Of a DNA stretch of 43,537 nt, positions 34,115 through 42,599 are shown in pieces (within the stretch, counting starts at the first letter, position 1; each line of letters starts with the position of its first letter). Position numbers and translations under genes: made by a program. The notes beneath the pieces were generated by a model. It ran no database searches, was not told where the DNA came from, and saw only the letters and a program-made list of their open reading frames with translations. The stretch is from Geminicoccaceae bacterium (lineage in GTDB: Bacteria > Pseudomonadota > Alphaproteobacteria > Geminicoccales > Geminicoccaceae), in NCBI GenBank assembly GCA_028279345.1, contig JANQNY010000029.1, positions 1 through 43,537 of the forward strand. Direction: 5' to 3'.

Positions 34115-35521
34115 TTGTCCGTGATCACCCGCTTCGCGCCCTCGCCCACGGGGTTTCTCCACATCGGCGGCGCGCGCACGGCGCTCTTCAACTGGCTCTT
34201 CGCGCGCCACCACGGCGGGCAGTTCCTCCTTCGGGTTGAGGACACCGACCGGCAGCGTTCGACCGAGGCCGCGATCGACGCCATTTTCGATGGCCTCGAT
34301 TGGCTGGGGTTGGTTCCCGACCAACCTCCGGTTTATCAGTTCACCCGTCGTGCGCGCCATGCCGAGGTGGCGGAACAGCTGGTAGCGGAAGGTCGGGCCT
34401 ATCACTGCTACAGCTCGCCCGAGGAGCTGGAGGCGATGCGCGAGCGCGCTCGGGCCGAGAAGCGACCGATCCGCTATGATGGCACCTGGCGCGACCGCGA
34501 CGCGAGCGAGGCGCCAGCAGGTGTAGCGCCTGTCGTTCGTATCAAGATGCCGCAAACGGGCGAGACCGTGATCAGTGATGCCGTGCAGGGGCGCGTCGTC
34601 GTCCAGAATGCTGAACTCGACGACATGATCCTGCTCCGCGCGGACGGTACGCCCACCTACATGCTTTCCGTCGTCGTCGACGACCACGACATGGGCGTGA
34701 CCCACGTCGTCCGCGGCGACGACCACCTCAACAACGCGTTCCGGCAGGCCAAGCTCTTCGAGGCGATGGGCTGGGAGCTACCGGTCTTCGCGCATATCCC
34801 CCTGATCCACGGGCCGGACGGCGCCAAGCTCTCCAAGCGGCACGGCGCTTTGGGTGTCGACGCCTATCGCGACATGGGCTTCCTGCCCGAGGCCGTGCGC
34901 AACTACCTCCTGCGGCTCGGCTGGGCCCACGGCGACGACGAGATCATCGACACCGAGCAGGCGATCGCCTGGTTCGACCTGGGCGGCTGCGGCAAGGCCG
35001 CGGCCCGCTTCGATATCGACAAGCTCACGGCGCTGAATGCGCATTACCTTCGGCTTCGCGACGACGGGGAGCTGGTCGACCTTATCGTGCCGCGCCTCGC
35101 CGACCTGGGCTACGATGTCGAGACGACGGGGCTCCAGCGACTACGCGCCGGCATGGCCGGGCTCAAGCAGCGGGCGCGGCGTCTCGACGACCTCGCGGAG
35201 GCGGCCGCCTTCTACGTCGCCGCGCGACCGATCACCTTGGACGACAAGGCGCGGAAGCTGCTGACGCCCGACGCGCGTGCGCTGCTTGCGGACTACCGAC
35301 GAGCGCTCGATCGCGACCAGCCTGCCTTCACGGAGGAAGCGCTCGAAGCGCATGCGCGCGGCGTTACCGAGCGCGCCGGTGTCGGCTTCGGCAAGCTGGC
35401 GCAGCCGATGCGCGCGGCCCTCACGGGCCGGGGGGTGTCACCGGGCCTGTTCGAGGTGATGGTGGCGCTTGGCCCAGAAGAAGTGCGAGGCCGGCTCGAA
35501 GACGCGATCGCAGCGGACTGA
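34115..35521 (+). CDS. gltX: Glutamyl-tRNA synthetase
   Basis: This class I aminoacyl-tRNA synthetase charges tRNA-Glu, and in many Alphaproteobacteria also tRNA-Gln for transamidation. The 468-residue protein has the HIGH-type motif [20 protein letters not shown] and the KMSKS-type [15 protein letters not shown] 34115 is the best start: GAGGAA (34102-34107) lies 7 nt upstream, and it gives [13 protein letters not shown]. The frame runs upstream to 34073 into the comEC start region. It is followed by gltA after 140 nt. Confidence 0.94.
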   Translation: MSVITRFAPSPTGFLHIGGARTALFNWLFARHHGGQFLLRVEDTDRQRSTEAAIDAIFDGLDWLGLVPDQPPVYQFTRRARHAEVAEQLVAEGRAYHCYSSPEELEAMRERARAEKRPIRYDGTWRDRDASEAPAGVAPVVRIKMPQTGETVISDAVQGRVVVQNAELDDMILLRADGTPTYMLSVVVDDHDMGVTHVVRGDDHLNNAFRQAKLFEAMGWELPVFAHIPLIHGPDGAKLSKRHGALGVDAYRDMGFLPEAVRNYLLRLGWAHGDDEIIDTEQAIAWFDLGGCGKAAARFDIDKLTALNAHYLRLRDDGELVDLIVPRLADLGYDVETTGLQRLRAGMAGLKQRARRLDDLAEAAAFYVAARPITLDDKARKLLTPDARALLADYRRALDRDQPAFTEEALEAHARGVTERAGVGFGKLAQPMRAALTGRGVSPGLFEVMVALGPEEVRGRLEDAIAAD

Positions 35522-35563
35522 GCGAAGCTGCACCGCCGCTCATGGCCCCCCTCCTCCGTCGAA

Positions 35564-35592
35564 TTGATCGACCGTCGAGCCGACCCTATGGT
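35564..35592 (+). promoter_or_regulatory. Sigma-70-like promoter of gltA
   Basis: TTGATC (35564-35569), exactly 17 nt, then TATGGT (35587-35592) gives a plausible promoter. It would start transcription near 35599 and leave a leader of about 60 nt before gltA. Confidence 0.5.
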
Positions 35593-35661
35593 CCGCCGTC
35601 CGCGCGTCCCTACCTAACTGGGGAGTGAACACGCGCTTAAGAACCCGGGGGGAACACACGG

Positions 35662-36969
35662 ATGACCAATACGGGGAACGGCCGCACGGCGAAGCTCGAG
35701 GCTGGCCACAACCAGGTCACCGAACTGCAGATCATGTCGGGCAGCGTCGGCCCGGACGTGATCGACATTCGCAAGCTCTACGCGCAGACCGGCACGTTCA
35801 CTTACGATCCGGGCTTCACCTCGACCGCAGCCTGTCAATCGAAGATCACCTACATCGACGGCGACGAGGGCGTTCTTCTGCACCGCGGCTATCGCATCGA
35901 GGACTTGGCCGAGCACTGCGACTTCCTGGAGGTTTGCTACCTCATCCTCTACGGCGAGCTGCCGACGGAGGCCGAGAAGGCCAAATTCGTGCACGGCGTG
36001 ACCTACCACACGATGGTGCACGAGCAGATCCTCAATCTCATCCGCGGCTTCCGGCGGGACGCGCACCCCATGGCCGTCCTCATCGCCATGGTCGGCGCGC
36101 TCTCAGCCTTCTACCACGAAGACCTCGACATCAATGATCCGCACAACCGGATGATCGCGACCTACCGGTTGATCGCCAAGATGCCGACGATCGCGTCGCT
36201 CGCTTACAAGTACTCGGCTGGTCAGCCGTTCATGTACCCGCAGAACCGGCACACCTACGCCGGCAACTTCCTGCACATGATGTTCGGCGTGCCCTGCGAG
36301 CCCTACGAAGTCGATCCGGTGCTGGCGAAGGCACTCGACCGCATCTTCATCCTGCACGCGGACCACGAGCAGAACGCCTCGACGTCGACCGTGCGACTGG
36401 TCGGCTCGACCGGCGCCTCGCCCTATGCGGCGATCTCCGCTGGCATTGCCTCGCTCTGGGGCCCGGCACACGGTGGTGCCAACGAAGCGGTCGTGCAAAT
36501 GCTCGGGGAGGTGGGCTCCGTCGACAAGATCCCCGAGTTCATCAAGCGCGCCAAGGACAAGGACGACCCGTTCCGCCTCATGGGCTTCGGCCACCGCGTT
36601 TACAAGAACTACGACCCCCGCGCCGGTGTCCTGAAGAGCAGCGCCGACGAGGTGCTCGAGCTGCTGGGCCAGGGTGACAACCCCAAGCTGGCGATCGCCC
36701 GCGAGCTGGAGCGCATCGCGCTTGAGGACGACTACTTCCAGGAGCGCAAGCTGTTCCCGAACGTCGACTTCTACTCGGGCATCATTCTGGAAGCGATGCA
36801 CATCCCGACCTCGATGTTCACCGCCATCTTCGCGCTGGCGCGGACCGTCGGCTGGATCGCGCAGTGGAACGAGATGGTCGAGGACCCTGAGCAGAAGATC
36901 GGCCGTCCGCGTCAGCTCTATACAGGCCCCGCCCAGCGCGCCTTCGTGCCGATGGACCAGCGCGGCTGA
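35662..36969 (+). CDS. gltA: Citrate synthase (type II)
   Basis: GltA condenses acetyl-CoA and oxaloacetate to start the TCA cycle. The 435-residue length and N-terminal domain fit the hexameric, NADH-regulated type. Catalytic segments are [44 protein letters not shown] and [13 protein letters not shown] 35662 has GGGGGGA (35647-35653) as its ribosome binding site. That G-run can pair with the C-rich loop of the RNA at 30444-30450. Confidence 0.97.
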   Translation: MTNTGNGRTAKLEAGHNQVTELQIMSGSVGPDVIDIRKLYAQTGTFTYDPGFTSTAACQSKITYIDGDEGVLLHRGYRIEDLAEHCDFLEVCYLILYGELPTEAEKAKFVHGVTYHTMVHEQILNLIRGFRRDAHPMAVLIAMVGALSAFYHEDLDINDPHNRMIATYRLIAKMPTIASLAYKYSAGQPFMYPQNRHTYAGNFLHMMFGVPCEPYEVDPVLAKALDRIFILHADHEQNASTSTVRLVGSTGASPYAAISAGIASLWGPAHGGANEAVVQMLGEVGSVDKIPEFIKRAKDKDDPFRLMGFGHRVYKNYDPRAGVLKSSADEVLELLGQGDNPKLAIARELERIALEDDYFQERKLFPNVDFYSGIILEAMHIPTSMFTAIFALARTVGWIAQWNEMVEDPEQKIGRPRQLYTGPAQRAFVPMDQRG

Positions 36970-37147
36970 ACCGGAGGCCGTTAGCAAGGGCCAACTGAGA
37001 GCCCCGAGCGACGTCACCTTGACGCCAGGCGGGCGCGCAACCATCGTTCCGCGCCCTCGTGGCTTTTCGCGCCCGGGCGGCTGCCCGAAAGTCGAGGCTG
37101 GCGCCGACCTGAACCCTTGCGACGCTGGAGGCAGATCCTCAAAACGG

Positions 37148-37196
37148 GGCACCTCGGTGCCGCTCCGCAACCAAGCAAACCGAGAGTGGCGGAGCG
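37148..37196 (+). promoter_or_regulatory. Tandem inverted repeats upstream of the DUF3775 gene
   Basis: GGCACC-TC-GGTGCC (37148-37161) touches a second perfect repeat, CGCTCCGC (37161-37168) with GCGGAGCG (37189-37196), around a 20-nt A-rich loop. No T-run follows. It may be a leader RNA structure for the downstream gene or part of the gltA 3' end. Confidence 0.35.
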
Positions 37197-37223
37197 CCCA
37201 ACGCTGGCTTGGAGGCGCAAGGC

Positions 37224-37628
37224 ATGTTCACGATCGATCCCGACACCGTCCGACTGGTCATCGAGAAGGCTCGTGTCTTCGACGCAGCGATGGAGAACGA
37301 AGACGAAGACAGTGTCGCTACGGGAAACGCCCACACGACCGACGAGCTCTTGGAGGATGAGGACCTAGAGGAGGCGACCGAGGAAGATCCGGTCTTCGAC
37401 GAGTTGCGTGACTTCATCAACGACCTCAATGAGGATGACCAGGTGGATCTGGTGGCACTCACCTGGATCGGTCGCGGTTCCTACACCGCCGAGGAGTGGG
37501 ACCAGGCGATCGAGGAAGCCAGCCGCGTCCACAACGAGCGTACGGCCGAATACCTGCTCGGCATGCCGCTACTGGCGGACTACCTGGCCGAGGGGCTCGC
37601 GGCCTTCGGCGAAAGCCTAGAGGGCTAG
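37224..37628 (+). CDS. DUF3775 family protein
   Basis: The very acidic 134-residue protein starts MFTIDPDTVRLVIEKARVFD. After a Glu/Asp-rich linker it continues DLVALTWIGRGSYTAEEWDQ and ends in a helix (AEYLLGMPLLADYLAEGL). This matches the DUF3775 family of alphaproteobacterial proteins of unknown function. ATG 37224 has GGAGG at 37211-37215, 8 nt away. It stands alone behind gltA with a 254-nt gap that contains tandem inverted repeats. Confidence 0.78.
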   Translation: MFTIDPDTVRLVIEKARVFDAAMENEDEDSVATGNAHTTDELLEDEDLEEATEEDPVFDELRDFINDLNEDDQVDLVALTWIGRGSYTAEEWDQAIEEASRVHNERTAEYLLGMPLLADYLAEGLAAFGESLEG

Positions 37629-38161
37629 GTGTCGCCGAGGGCGGCTTCATCTGGCGGTGTGAACGCGAGCGGCGCTCGGCGGCGCGGCTCGCCACCGTCG
37701 ACATCGTTCAAGCTGAGCGCGGCGCAGCCGTCGTCGGGTTCTGCGTCGGGCCCCGAACCCGCCATCGTCTAGGGCTTGCCTTCGACCATGGCGACCGCAT
37801 TCCTGCCGGACCCAGCAGCCACACGCGCTCCTGGGGCCGCCGCCGCTCATGTGAATAGTTTTCAGCAAGATCATTCATCTAGCTGCAATGTTGCAGGGAC
37901 AGCGTCAACTTCTTGTTGGCGAGCACTACGTATCGGTAATTTGCAGACTGAAAGTGATCGCCTAATTTCGGCGATGTAGAGATGTCCAGCTCACCTGTGG
38001 CTGGGGTAACCAGTTCGTAGCCCGTGGGCGCCGCATCGGCCCTCCATCGCAGGATGGGCTGTTTAGTTCTCGTTACCGGTCGCACAGGAAAGGGAGCGGC
38101 TCTCCGCAGCTGCCTCTGCATCTGACCTCGCAACGCCTTGATCCGCCGGAGCGCACTGGCC
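37629..38161. other. Long gene-free stretch with an A/T-rich patch
   Basis: No gene is supported over these 533 bases. About 37850-37980 is clearly lower in GC than the rest. It holds short inverted repeats: CTGCAA-TG-TTGCAG (37883-37896) and ATCGCC-N7-GGCGAT (37957-37975). A weak promoter-like pair, TTGCAG (37941-37946) and TAATTT (37963-37968), could serve the DUF4914 gene. A minus-strand frame ending GYELVTPATGELDISTSP...YRYVVLANKKL has some protein character and may be a relic. Confidence 0.45.
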
Positions 38162-40063
38162 ATGACCATGCTCAAGAGCCGCTTCACGTCTTTCACCTTG
38201 CCGCCAGAGGTCGAAGAGATCTTTGCCGCGGCACCGTCCGTCACCATCGCCAGCACGGTCGACGAGCTCGTCGAGCTGTCCACGCGCGATGCCGTCGAAG
38301 GGTGGCATGAAGTGGCCTACGACGTGCCCGGTATGGGCCGGAAGGTCGAGGCCGTCGTCTGCCGCGCGAAGAACGGCATCGTCGCGAACTATACCGAAGC
38401 GTACATGCGGCGGCGCGATCCCGATTGCATGGTGATCGGCGACAAGCGGCCGACCGACAAGCCCACCTTCGAGGAGCGTTTTGGGGCTTCCTTCGAGCCG
38501 GTGCGTGAGCGCGCCTTCGATTGGCTCAAGACCCAACCGTTGGCCGCCTATCCGTTCTTCGCGGGCATGCCCGGCAAAGGCACGGATGCCATGGTCATCG
38601 GTCCGGACAATGCCGGGTTCTTCGCGCTGGGGCTGGCGCTCCTGCAGGGCATCCTGCCGGCCGACGAGGTGCCTGCCGATTTCTCGCCGAAGGCCGTGAT
38701 CTACGTGGTGCCGCCCTTCCGCCACACCGACTTCGACGGCAAGCAGGTGGTCGTCCACAACCGCACCTATGCCGGGCACGAGCTATTCAGCTTCAACCTC
38801 TATCCCGGTCCGAGCGCCAAGAAGGGCATCTACGGCGTGCTCTTGAACCTCGGCGAGAAGGAGCACTGGCTGACGATGCACTGCTCCACGGTGCGCCTCG
38901 TCACGCCCTATCAGAACAAGCTCATCATGTCGCACGAGGGCGCCAGCGGCGGCGGCAAGAGCGAGCTCTTGGAACAGGTCCATCGCCAGGGCGACGGCTC
39001 GCTGCTGGTCGGCCGCAACCTCATCACCGAGGACGAGCAGACCCTGACGCTGCCGCAGACGTGCGAGCTGCAGCCGGTCACCGACGACATGGCGCTCTGC
39101 CACCCGTCACTCGACAAGGGCAATGGCCGGCTGACGCTGATGGATGCGGAGGACGCCTGGTTCGTTCGCTGCAACCACCTCGACCACTACGGCACCGATC
39201 CGCATCTGGAGCGGCTCTGCATCAGCCCGCCCGAGCCTCTGCTGTTCTTGAACGTTCAAGGCCATCCGGGGGCGACCTGCCTCCTTTGGGAGCATACCGA
39301 GGACGCTCCGGGCGTGCCCTGCCCGAACCCGCGCGTCATCATCCCGCGACGGATCATTCCCAACGTCGTGGACGGTGCGGTCGACGTCGACATCCGCAGT
39401 ATGGGCGTCCGCACGCCGCCCTGCACGCGCGAGCTGCCCACCTACGGCATCATCGGCCTGTTCCACGTTCTGCCGGCATCGCTCGCCTGGCTGTGGCGGC
39501 TCGTGGCCCCACGCGGCCACGCCAACCCGAGCATCGTTCAGACCGAGGGCATGACCTCAGAGGGTGTCGGCTCCTATTGGCCGTTCGCGACCGGACGGCG
39601 GGTCGATCAGGCCAACCTGCTCTTGAACCAGATCATCGAGACGCCGGAGGTTCGCTACATCCTCGTGCCCAACCAGCACATCGGGGCCTGGGAAGTGAGC
39701 TTCATGCCGCAGTGGATCACGCGCGAGTATCTCGCGCGGCGGGGCGGTGCGCGCTTCCAGCGATCGCAGCTACGCCCTTCGCGTTGCCCGCTCTTGGGCT
39801 TCACGCCAGGCGCCATCACCGTCGAGGGGCGCACGCTCGGCTACTCGTTCTTCGAAGTGGACCGGCAGGCCGAAGTCCGCAACGAGGCCTACGACGTGGG
39901 CGCCCAGATCCTCCACGACTTCTTCCGCCAAGAACTCGAGCAGTTCCTCGTGCCCGAATTGCTGCCCACCGGCCGCAAGATCATCGAGGCCTGCCTCAAC
40001 GACGCCTCGATCGACGACTACGTGGCGCTCCTCAACGTTCCGCTCTTCGAGGAAGAAGAGTGA
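38162..40063 (+). CDS. DUF4914 family P-loop protein (PEP-carboxykinase-like)
   Basis: The 633-residue protein resembles the uncharacterised DUF4914 family, which I place near the PEP carboxykinase / HPr kinase fold group. It has a phosphate-binding loop HEGASGGGKSELLEQ (GASGGGKS at about 260-267). Other conserved-looking blocks are MVIGPDNAGFFALGLALLQG, NPRVIIPRRIIPNVVDGAVD, TEGMTSEGVGSYWPFATGRR (SEGVG from about 466) and VPNQHIGAWEVSFMPQWI. The catalytic Asp-Asp pair of true PEPCK is not evident to me. ATG 38162 has GGAG 10 nt upstream. It is followed 6 nt later by a kinase-like gene. Function is unknown; an ATP/GTP-dependent kinase or phosphorylase role is inference. Confidence 0.75.
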   Translation: MTMLKSRFTSFTLPPEVEEIFAAAPSVTIASTVDELVELSTRDAVEGWHEVAYDVPGMGRKVEAVVCRAKNGIVANYTEAYMRRRDPDCMVIGDKRPTDKPTFEERFGASFEPVRERAFDWLKTQPLAAYPFFAGMPGKGTDAMVIGPDNAGFFALGLALLQGILPADEVPADFSPKAVIYVVPPFRHTDFDGKQVVVHNRTYAGHELFSFNLYPGPSAKKGIYGVLLNLGEKEHWLTMHCSTVRLVTPYQNKLIMSHEGASGGGKSELLEQVHRQGDGSLLVGRNLITEDEQTLTLPQTCELQPVTDDMALCHPSLDKGNGRLTLMDAEDAWFVRCNHLDHYGTDPHLERLCISPPEPLLFLNVQGHPGATCLLWEHTEDAPGVPCPNPRVIIPRRIIPNVVDGAVDVDIRSMGVRTPPCTRELPTYGIIGLFHVLPASLAWLWRLVAPRGHANPSIVQTEGMTSEGVGSYWPFATGRRVDQANLLLNQIIETPEVRYILVPNQHIGAWEVSFMPQWITREYLARRGGARFQRSQLRPSRCPLLGFTPGAITVEGRTLGYSFFEVDRQAEVRNEAYDVGAQILHDFFRQELEQFLVPELLPTGRKIIEACLNDASIDDYVALLNVPLFEEEE

Positions 40064-40069
40064 GGATCG

Positions 40070-40945
40070 GTGGAGCAGTTCAACTATAAGTTTGGGCGCA
40101 TCTACCAGCCGGCGTTCGACGACGTACCGGCCGACTATCGTTTGAACCTGTGCGGCGTCGACTACGTCCACATAACCGGCAAGCAGGGTGGCGACCTCTT
40201 CGTCACCCGTCACGGCTGGGGCTGCGTCGAGTCCGTCCTGCCGTCGTCCTGGTTCGTCGACCAACGCTTCAAGAAGGTCGGCCGTGCGCTCGCCGGCGCG
40301 ACGGGGGCCGTCTACCGGGTTCCGGTGGCCCACAAGGCGCGCCCCGACTTCGCCATGGTGGTCAAGTTCAGCCGCGCCGCGCAGGACATCCGCGTGACCA
40401 TCGTCGACCATGGCGACCACCTTGACGCCGAGGAGCGGGCGAAGATCGCGCAGGCCGAGTTTCTCTCGCCGTTCGAGGAGTTCGGTAACCTTCAGCAGCT
40501 GCGTGTGGCCGCGCGGTCGGGCATCCCGACCAAGCATCCCCTCGCCATCTACTCGCCGCCGACGCGCTATCTGGATTGGCAGCTTGGCCGGAAGTCCCAT
40601 TTGTGTACGCGCATGGACCGAGCGCTCGAGGCAGCGCAGGCCGACGTGCCCGAGGACCGTCGCATCCGCTACGATTGGGAGCGCATCTACATCCTGCTCT
40701 ACCGCTGGATCGACGGCATCGATTCGGAAGCCGCGATGCAGCAGGGCCTCATCTCGAACGACCGGATGATCCAGCTCGGCGAGGATGCCCGCGTCCGCAT
40801 GCGCCGCCTCGGTTGGATGGTGTGCGATCACAAGCCGCGCCATGTCATCATCCGACCCGCGCGCAGCGAGGGTGGCCGCTTGCTCGGCCGACAACATCAG
40901 CTCAAATGGGCGCTGATCGACTACGAGCTGTTGGTCCCCATGTAG
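40070..40945 (+). CDS. Unrecognised protein with kinase-like motifs, coupled to DUF4914
   Basis: The 291-residue protein is not assigned to a family by eye, but its layout recalls a reduced protein kinase. Features in order are a beta3-like Lys99 in FAMVVKFSR and helix-C-type glutamates in AEFLSPFEEF (130-138). A hinge-like YILLYRWIDG (207-216) follows. A catalytic-loop-like MVCDHKPRHVIIRP (Asp253, Lys255) and a metal-loop-like WALIDYELL (Asp284) come last. The classic HRD and DFG are thus CDHK and IDYE. The start is GTG 40070, 6 nt after the DUF4914 stop, with GAGGA adjacent. The pair is almost surely one operon. Alternatives are a lipopolysaccharide-kinase-like or pseudokinase protein. Confidence 0.65.
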   Translation: MEQFNYKFGRIYQPAFDDVPADYRLNLCGVDYVHITGKQGGDLFVTRHGWGCVESVLPSSWFVDQRFKKVGRALAGATGAVYRVPVAHKARPDFAMVVKFSRAAQDIRVTIVDHGDHLDAEERAKIAQAEFLSPFEEFGNLQQLRVAARSGIPTKHPLAIYSPPTRYLDWQLGRKSHLCTRMDRALEAAQADVPEDRRIRYDWERIYILLYRWIDGIDSEAAMQQGLISNDRMIQLGEDARVRMRRLGWMVCDHKPRHVIIRPARSEGGRLLGRQHQLKWALIDYELLVPM

Positions 40946-40950
40946 CGCCG

Positions 40951-41010
40951 CGCATGCACACGGCGTCGGCAAGAAGTCCGGCAGAAGTACTCAATTCTGC
41001 ATGCGTTTAA
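40951..41010 (+). terminator. Possible terminator after the DUF4914 pair
   Basis: CGCATGCA (40951-40958) and TGCATGCG (40998-41005) are perfect complements. The second copy is followed by TTTAA. The 39-nt loop is long, so this is a weak terminator candidate. Confidence 0.3.
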
Positions 41011-41123
41011 CTGTCGCACATCAGCAACAGATTTCGGCAGGATGAGCGTTCTTACGCGCGAGCCCTGGATCCACGGGCGCGCATCTTACGTACCACGCAT
41101 GGTGGACGATCAAAGGTGCGCCC

Positions 41124-41525
41124 ATGGTCAGCGTGCTCCATAACCCGCACTCCGAACTTTCGAGGCGTGCGGTCGGTTTGCTGTCGACGAGCGGTAGTTC
41201 CAACGTCCAGGTGGTCGACGTCGTAGGTACGGCTCCGGATGCCGTCGACGCGGCAACCTTGCTCGCAGGATCGCCGGTCGGCGTACGCGATCTGCTGGAC
41301 AGGCAAGCCCCGCTCTACTTTCTTTTGGGCCTCGACGAGCCCGAGTGGAGCGATGCCGAGATCCTGACGGCCGCGATGGACAACCCGACCCTGCTACGTT
41401 GCCCCATCGTCATAGATCACGACCGGATATGGCTCGGCGATGAGGCGGTCAGTCGCCTGGCGACGACCAGCTCGGCCGATGTGGACCAAGAGCAGCCGCC
41501 TCAGCCGCCGCTTCCCGCATATTGA
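41124..41525 (+). CDS. ArsC/Spx-fold protein lacking the active cysteine
   Basis: This 133-residue protein has the thioredoxin-like ArsC layout. The N-terminal loop is SVLHNPHSELSRRAVGLL. The middle helices follow, then MDNPTLLRCPIVIDHDRIWLGDEA, which corresponds to the NP..LLRPIV segment. The ArsC catalytic motif HNPxC is HNPHS, with Ser10 in place of Cys. The C-terminal tail is Pro/Gln-rich. It cannot be a normal arsenate reductase. It could be a regulatory or glutathione-binding relative. ATG 41124 has AAGGTG upstream. Confidence 0.65.
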   Translation: MVSVLHNPHSELSRRAVGLLSTSGSSNVQVVDVVGTAPDAVDAATLLAGSPVGVRDLLDRQAPLYFLLGLDEPEWSDAEILTAAMDNPTLLRCPIVIDHDRIWLGDEAVSRLATTSSADVDQEQPPQPPLPAY

Positions 41526-41564
41526 GCGGGCCCACTGGCGGCCACGACGACAGGTCTTGCCGCG

Positions 41565-42206
41565 TCAGCCGATGAGCACGGGCGCTTTCCTCAGATATTC
41601 ATCTGAGGATATCTGTCGCACCAGGAAGTCCGCAACATCGGCCCGCGAGATGAACCCGGCCCGCCAGCGGCGCGGATCGAGCTCCGCCCGATACTGCCCG
41701 CGCGCCCGGCCGTCGGTCAGGATCACGGGCCGGACAATGACCCAGTCCAGCTCGCTATTGCGGATCAGGTGCTCCTGCACGTTCTTGTCGTCGTAGACCC
41801 TGCCCAAGAGCGCATTGAAGGCGAGATTGAACAACCGCCCACCTTGGTTCCGGCTGTCGCCGGCGCCAAAGCCCGTCAGGCAGATCAGTCGCCGCACGCC
41901 AAGCTGATCCATCGCCTCCACCAGCACGCGCGTGGCGTTGGAGAAGAGCCGCGTCCGGTGCAGCAGGGCAGCCGGCTTGGCAGCGACGCCCAAGGTCTGA
42001 ATGACCACCTCGATCCCGTCGAGCGCCGCGCGAACGTCCGCTCGCGACAGCGCATCGCCCTGCATCCATTCGAGCCGCTCATCCGTCACGCGCGGGCGGT
42101 CGACGGAGCGCGCCATCGCGCGCACCCGGTGCCCGTCGTCGAGCGCACGCTTGACCGTCTCGAGCCCAACCCCTCGGCTCGCACCGATCACCAGGACGTT
42201 CGCCAT
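41565..42206 (-). CDS. NmrA-like NAD(P)-binding atypical SDR protein
   Basis: The 213-residue Rossmann-fold protein starts MANVLVIGASRGVGLETVKRAL, with the atypical-SDR dinucleotide motif GASRGVG. It continues MARSVDR, an NADP-type Arg after strand 2. LICLTGFGAGDSR and the late LDWVIVRPVILTDG fit the NmrA/NAD(P)H-binding family. No Tyr-X3-Lys is evident, so it may be a redox sensor or an epimerase-like enzyme. ATG 42206 has GTGAGG upstream. It is convergent with the ArsC-like gene. Confidence 0.82.
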   Translation of the reverse strand: MANVLVIGASRGVGLETVKRALDDGHRVRAMARSVDRPRVTDERLEWMQGDALSRADVRAALDGIEVVIQTLGVAAKPAALLHRTRLFSNATRVLVEAMDQLGVRRLICLTGFGAGDSRNQGGRLFNLAFNALLGRVYDDKNVQEHLIRNSELDWVIVRPVILTDGRARGQYRAELDPRRWRAGFISRADVADFLVRQISSDEYLRKAPVLIG

Positions 42207-42440
42207 CTCTGCCTCACGAATGCCGTCACAGCCCATAAGCTAGAACGCTCGGGCCGCCAGAGCATGATCCTGCAAATAGGCCGCGCCGAGCCCCTGCATA
42301 CCGCGGCGGACGGTCTGGGGCAGCATCCGCATGGTAGGTCGGGCGAACCGGCGCGGACACATAGGGGCGAGCTTGGGAGGATCGTGCTCGACGAGGTCTA
42401 TTCAACAAGCGCTCAGCACCCCATCGACGGCGCTACGTCA

Positions 42441-42449
42441 TGTTATACT
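42441..42449 (+). promoter_or_regulatory. Extended -10 promoter
   Basis: TGTTATACT is a full TGnTATAAT-type extended -10 element in an otherwise GC-rich gap (42207-42491). No good -35 lies at 17 nt. It would start transcription near 42456, about 36 nt before the small membrane peptide gene. The rest of the 285-nt gap shows nothing I can support. Confidence 0.55.
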
Positions 42450-42491
42450 GTAACGCCCGTCGAACGTGCGCACGACCTCCGTAGAGCCACT

Positions 42492-42599
42492 ATGACCGCC
42501 CCAAGCCTCATTCCCGAAGAACTCATCATCGGCATGATCACCGGTGCGATCGGCGGCGTTCTGTTTCTCGCTCTCATGCGCGGGCAGCACCGACCGTGA
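42492..42599 (+). CDS. 35-residue single-pass membrane peptide
   Basis: ATG 42492 opens the peptide MTAPSLIPEELIIGMITGAI, then GGVLFLALMRGQHRP. It is a short polar start, one transmembrane helix with GxxxG spacing (GMITGAIGG), and a basic cytosolic end. It lies just after a strong extended -10 promoter and ends in GTGA, overlapping the start of the next gene. This coupling supports a real coding sequence. No family is recognised. Shine-Dalgarno support is weak. Confidence 0.5.
   Translation: MTAPSLIPEELIIGMITGAIGGVLFLALMRGQHRP

Noticed and set aside
37879..38124. Minus-strand gene ending NYRYVVLANKKLTLSL, possibly DUF1236-like
   Set aside because: The resemblance is slight, the frame overlaps the start of the DUF4914 gene and there is no good ribosome binding site. 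I kept it only as a possible relic.
38521..40089. A 522-codon frame overlapping the DUF4914 gene
   Set aside because: Same strand, other frame, with Arg/His/Pro-rich shadow composition. The DUF4914 frame has clear conserved motifs.
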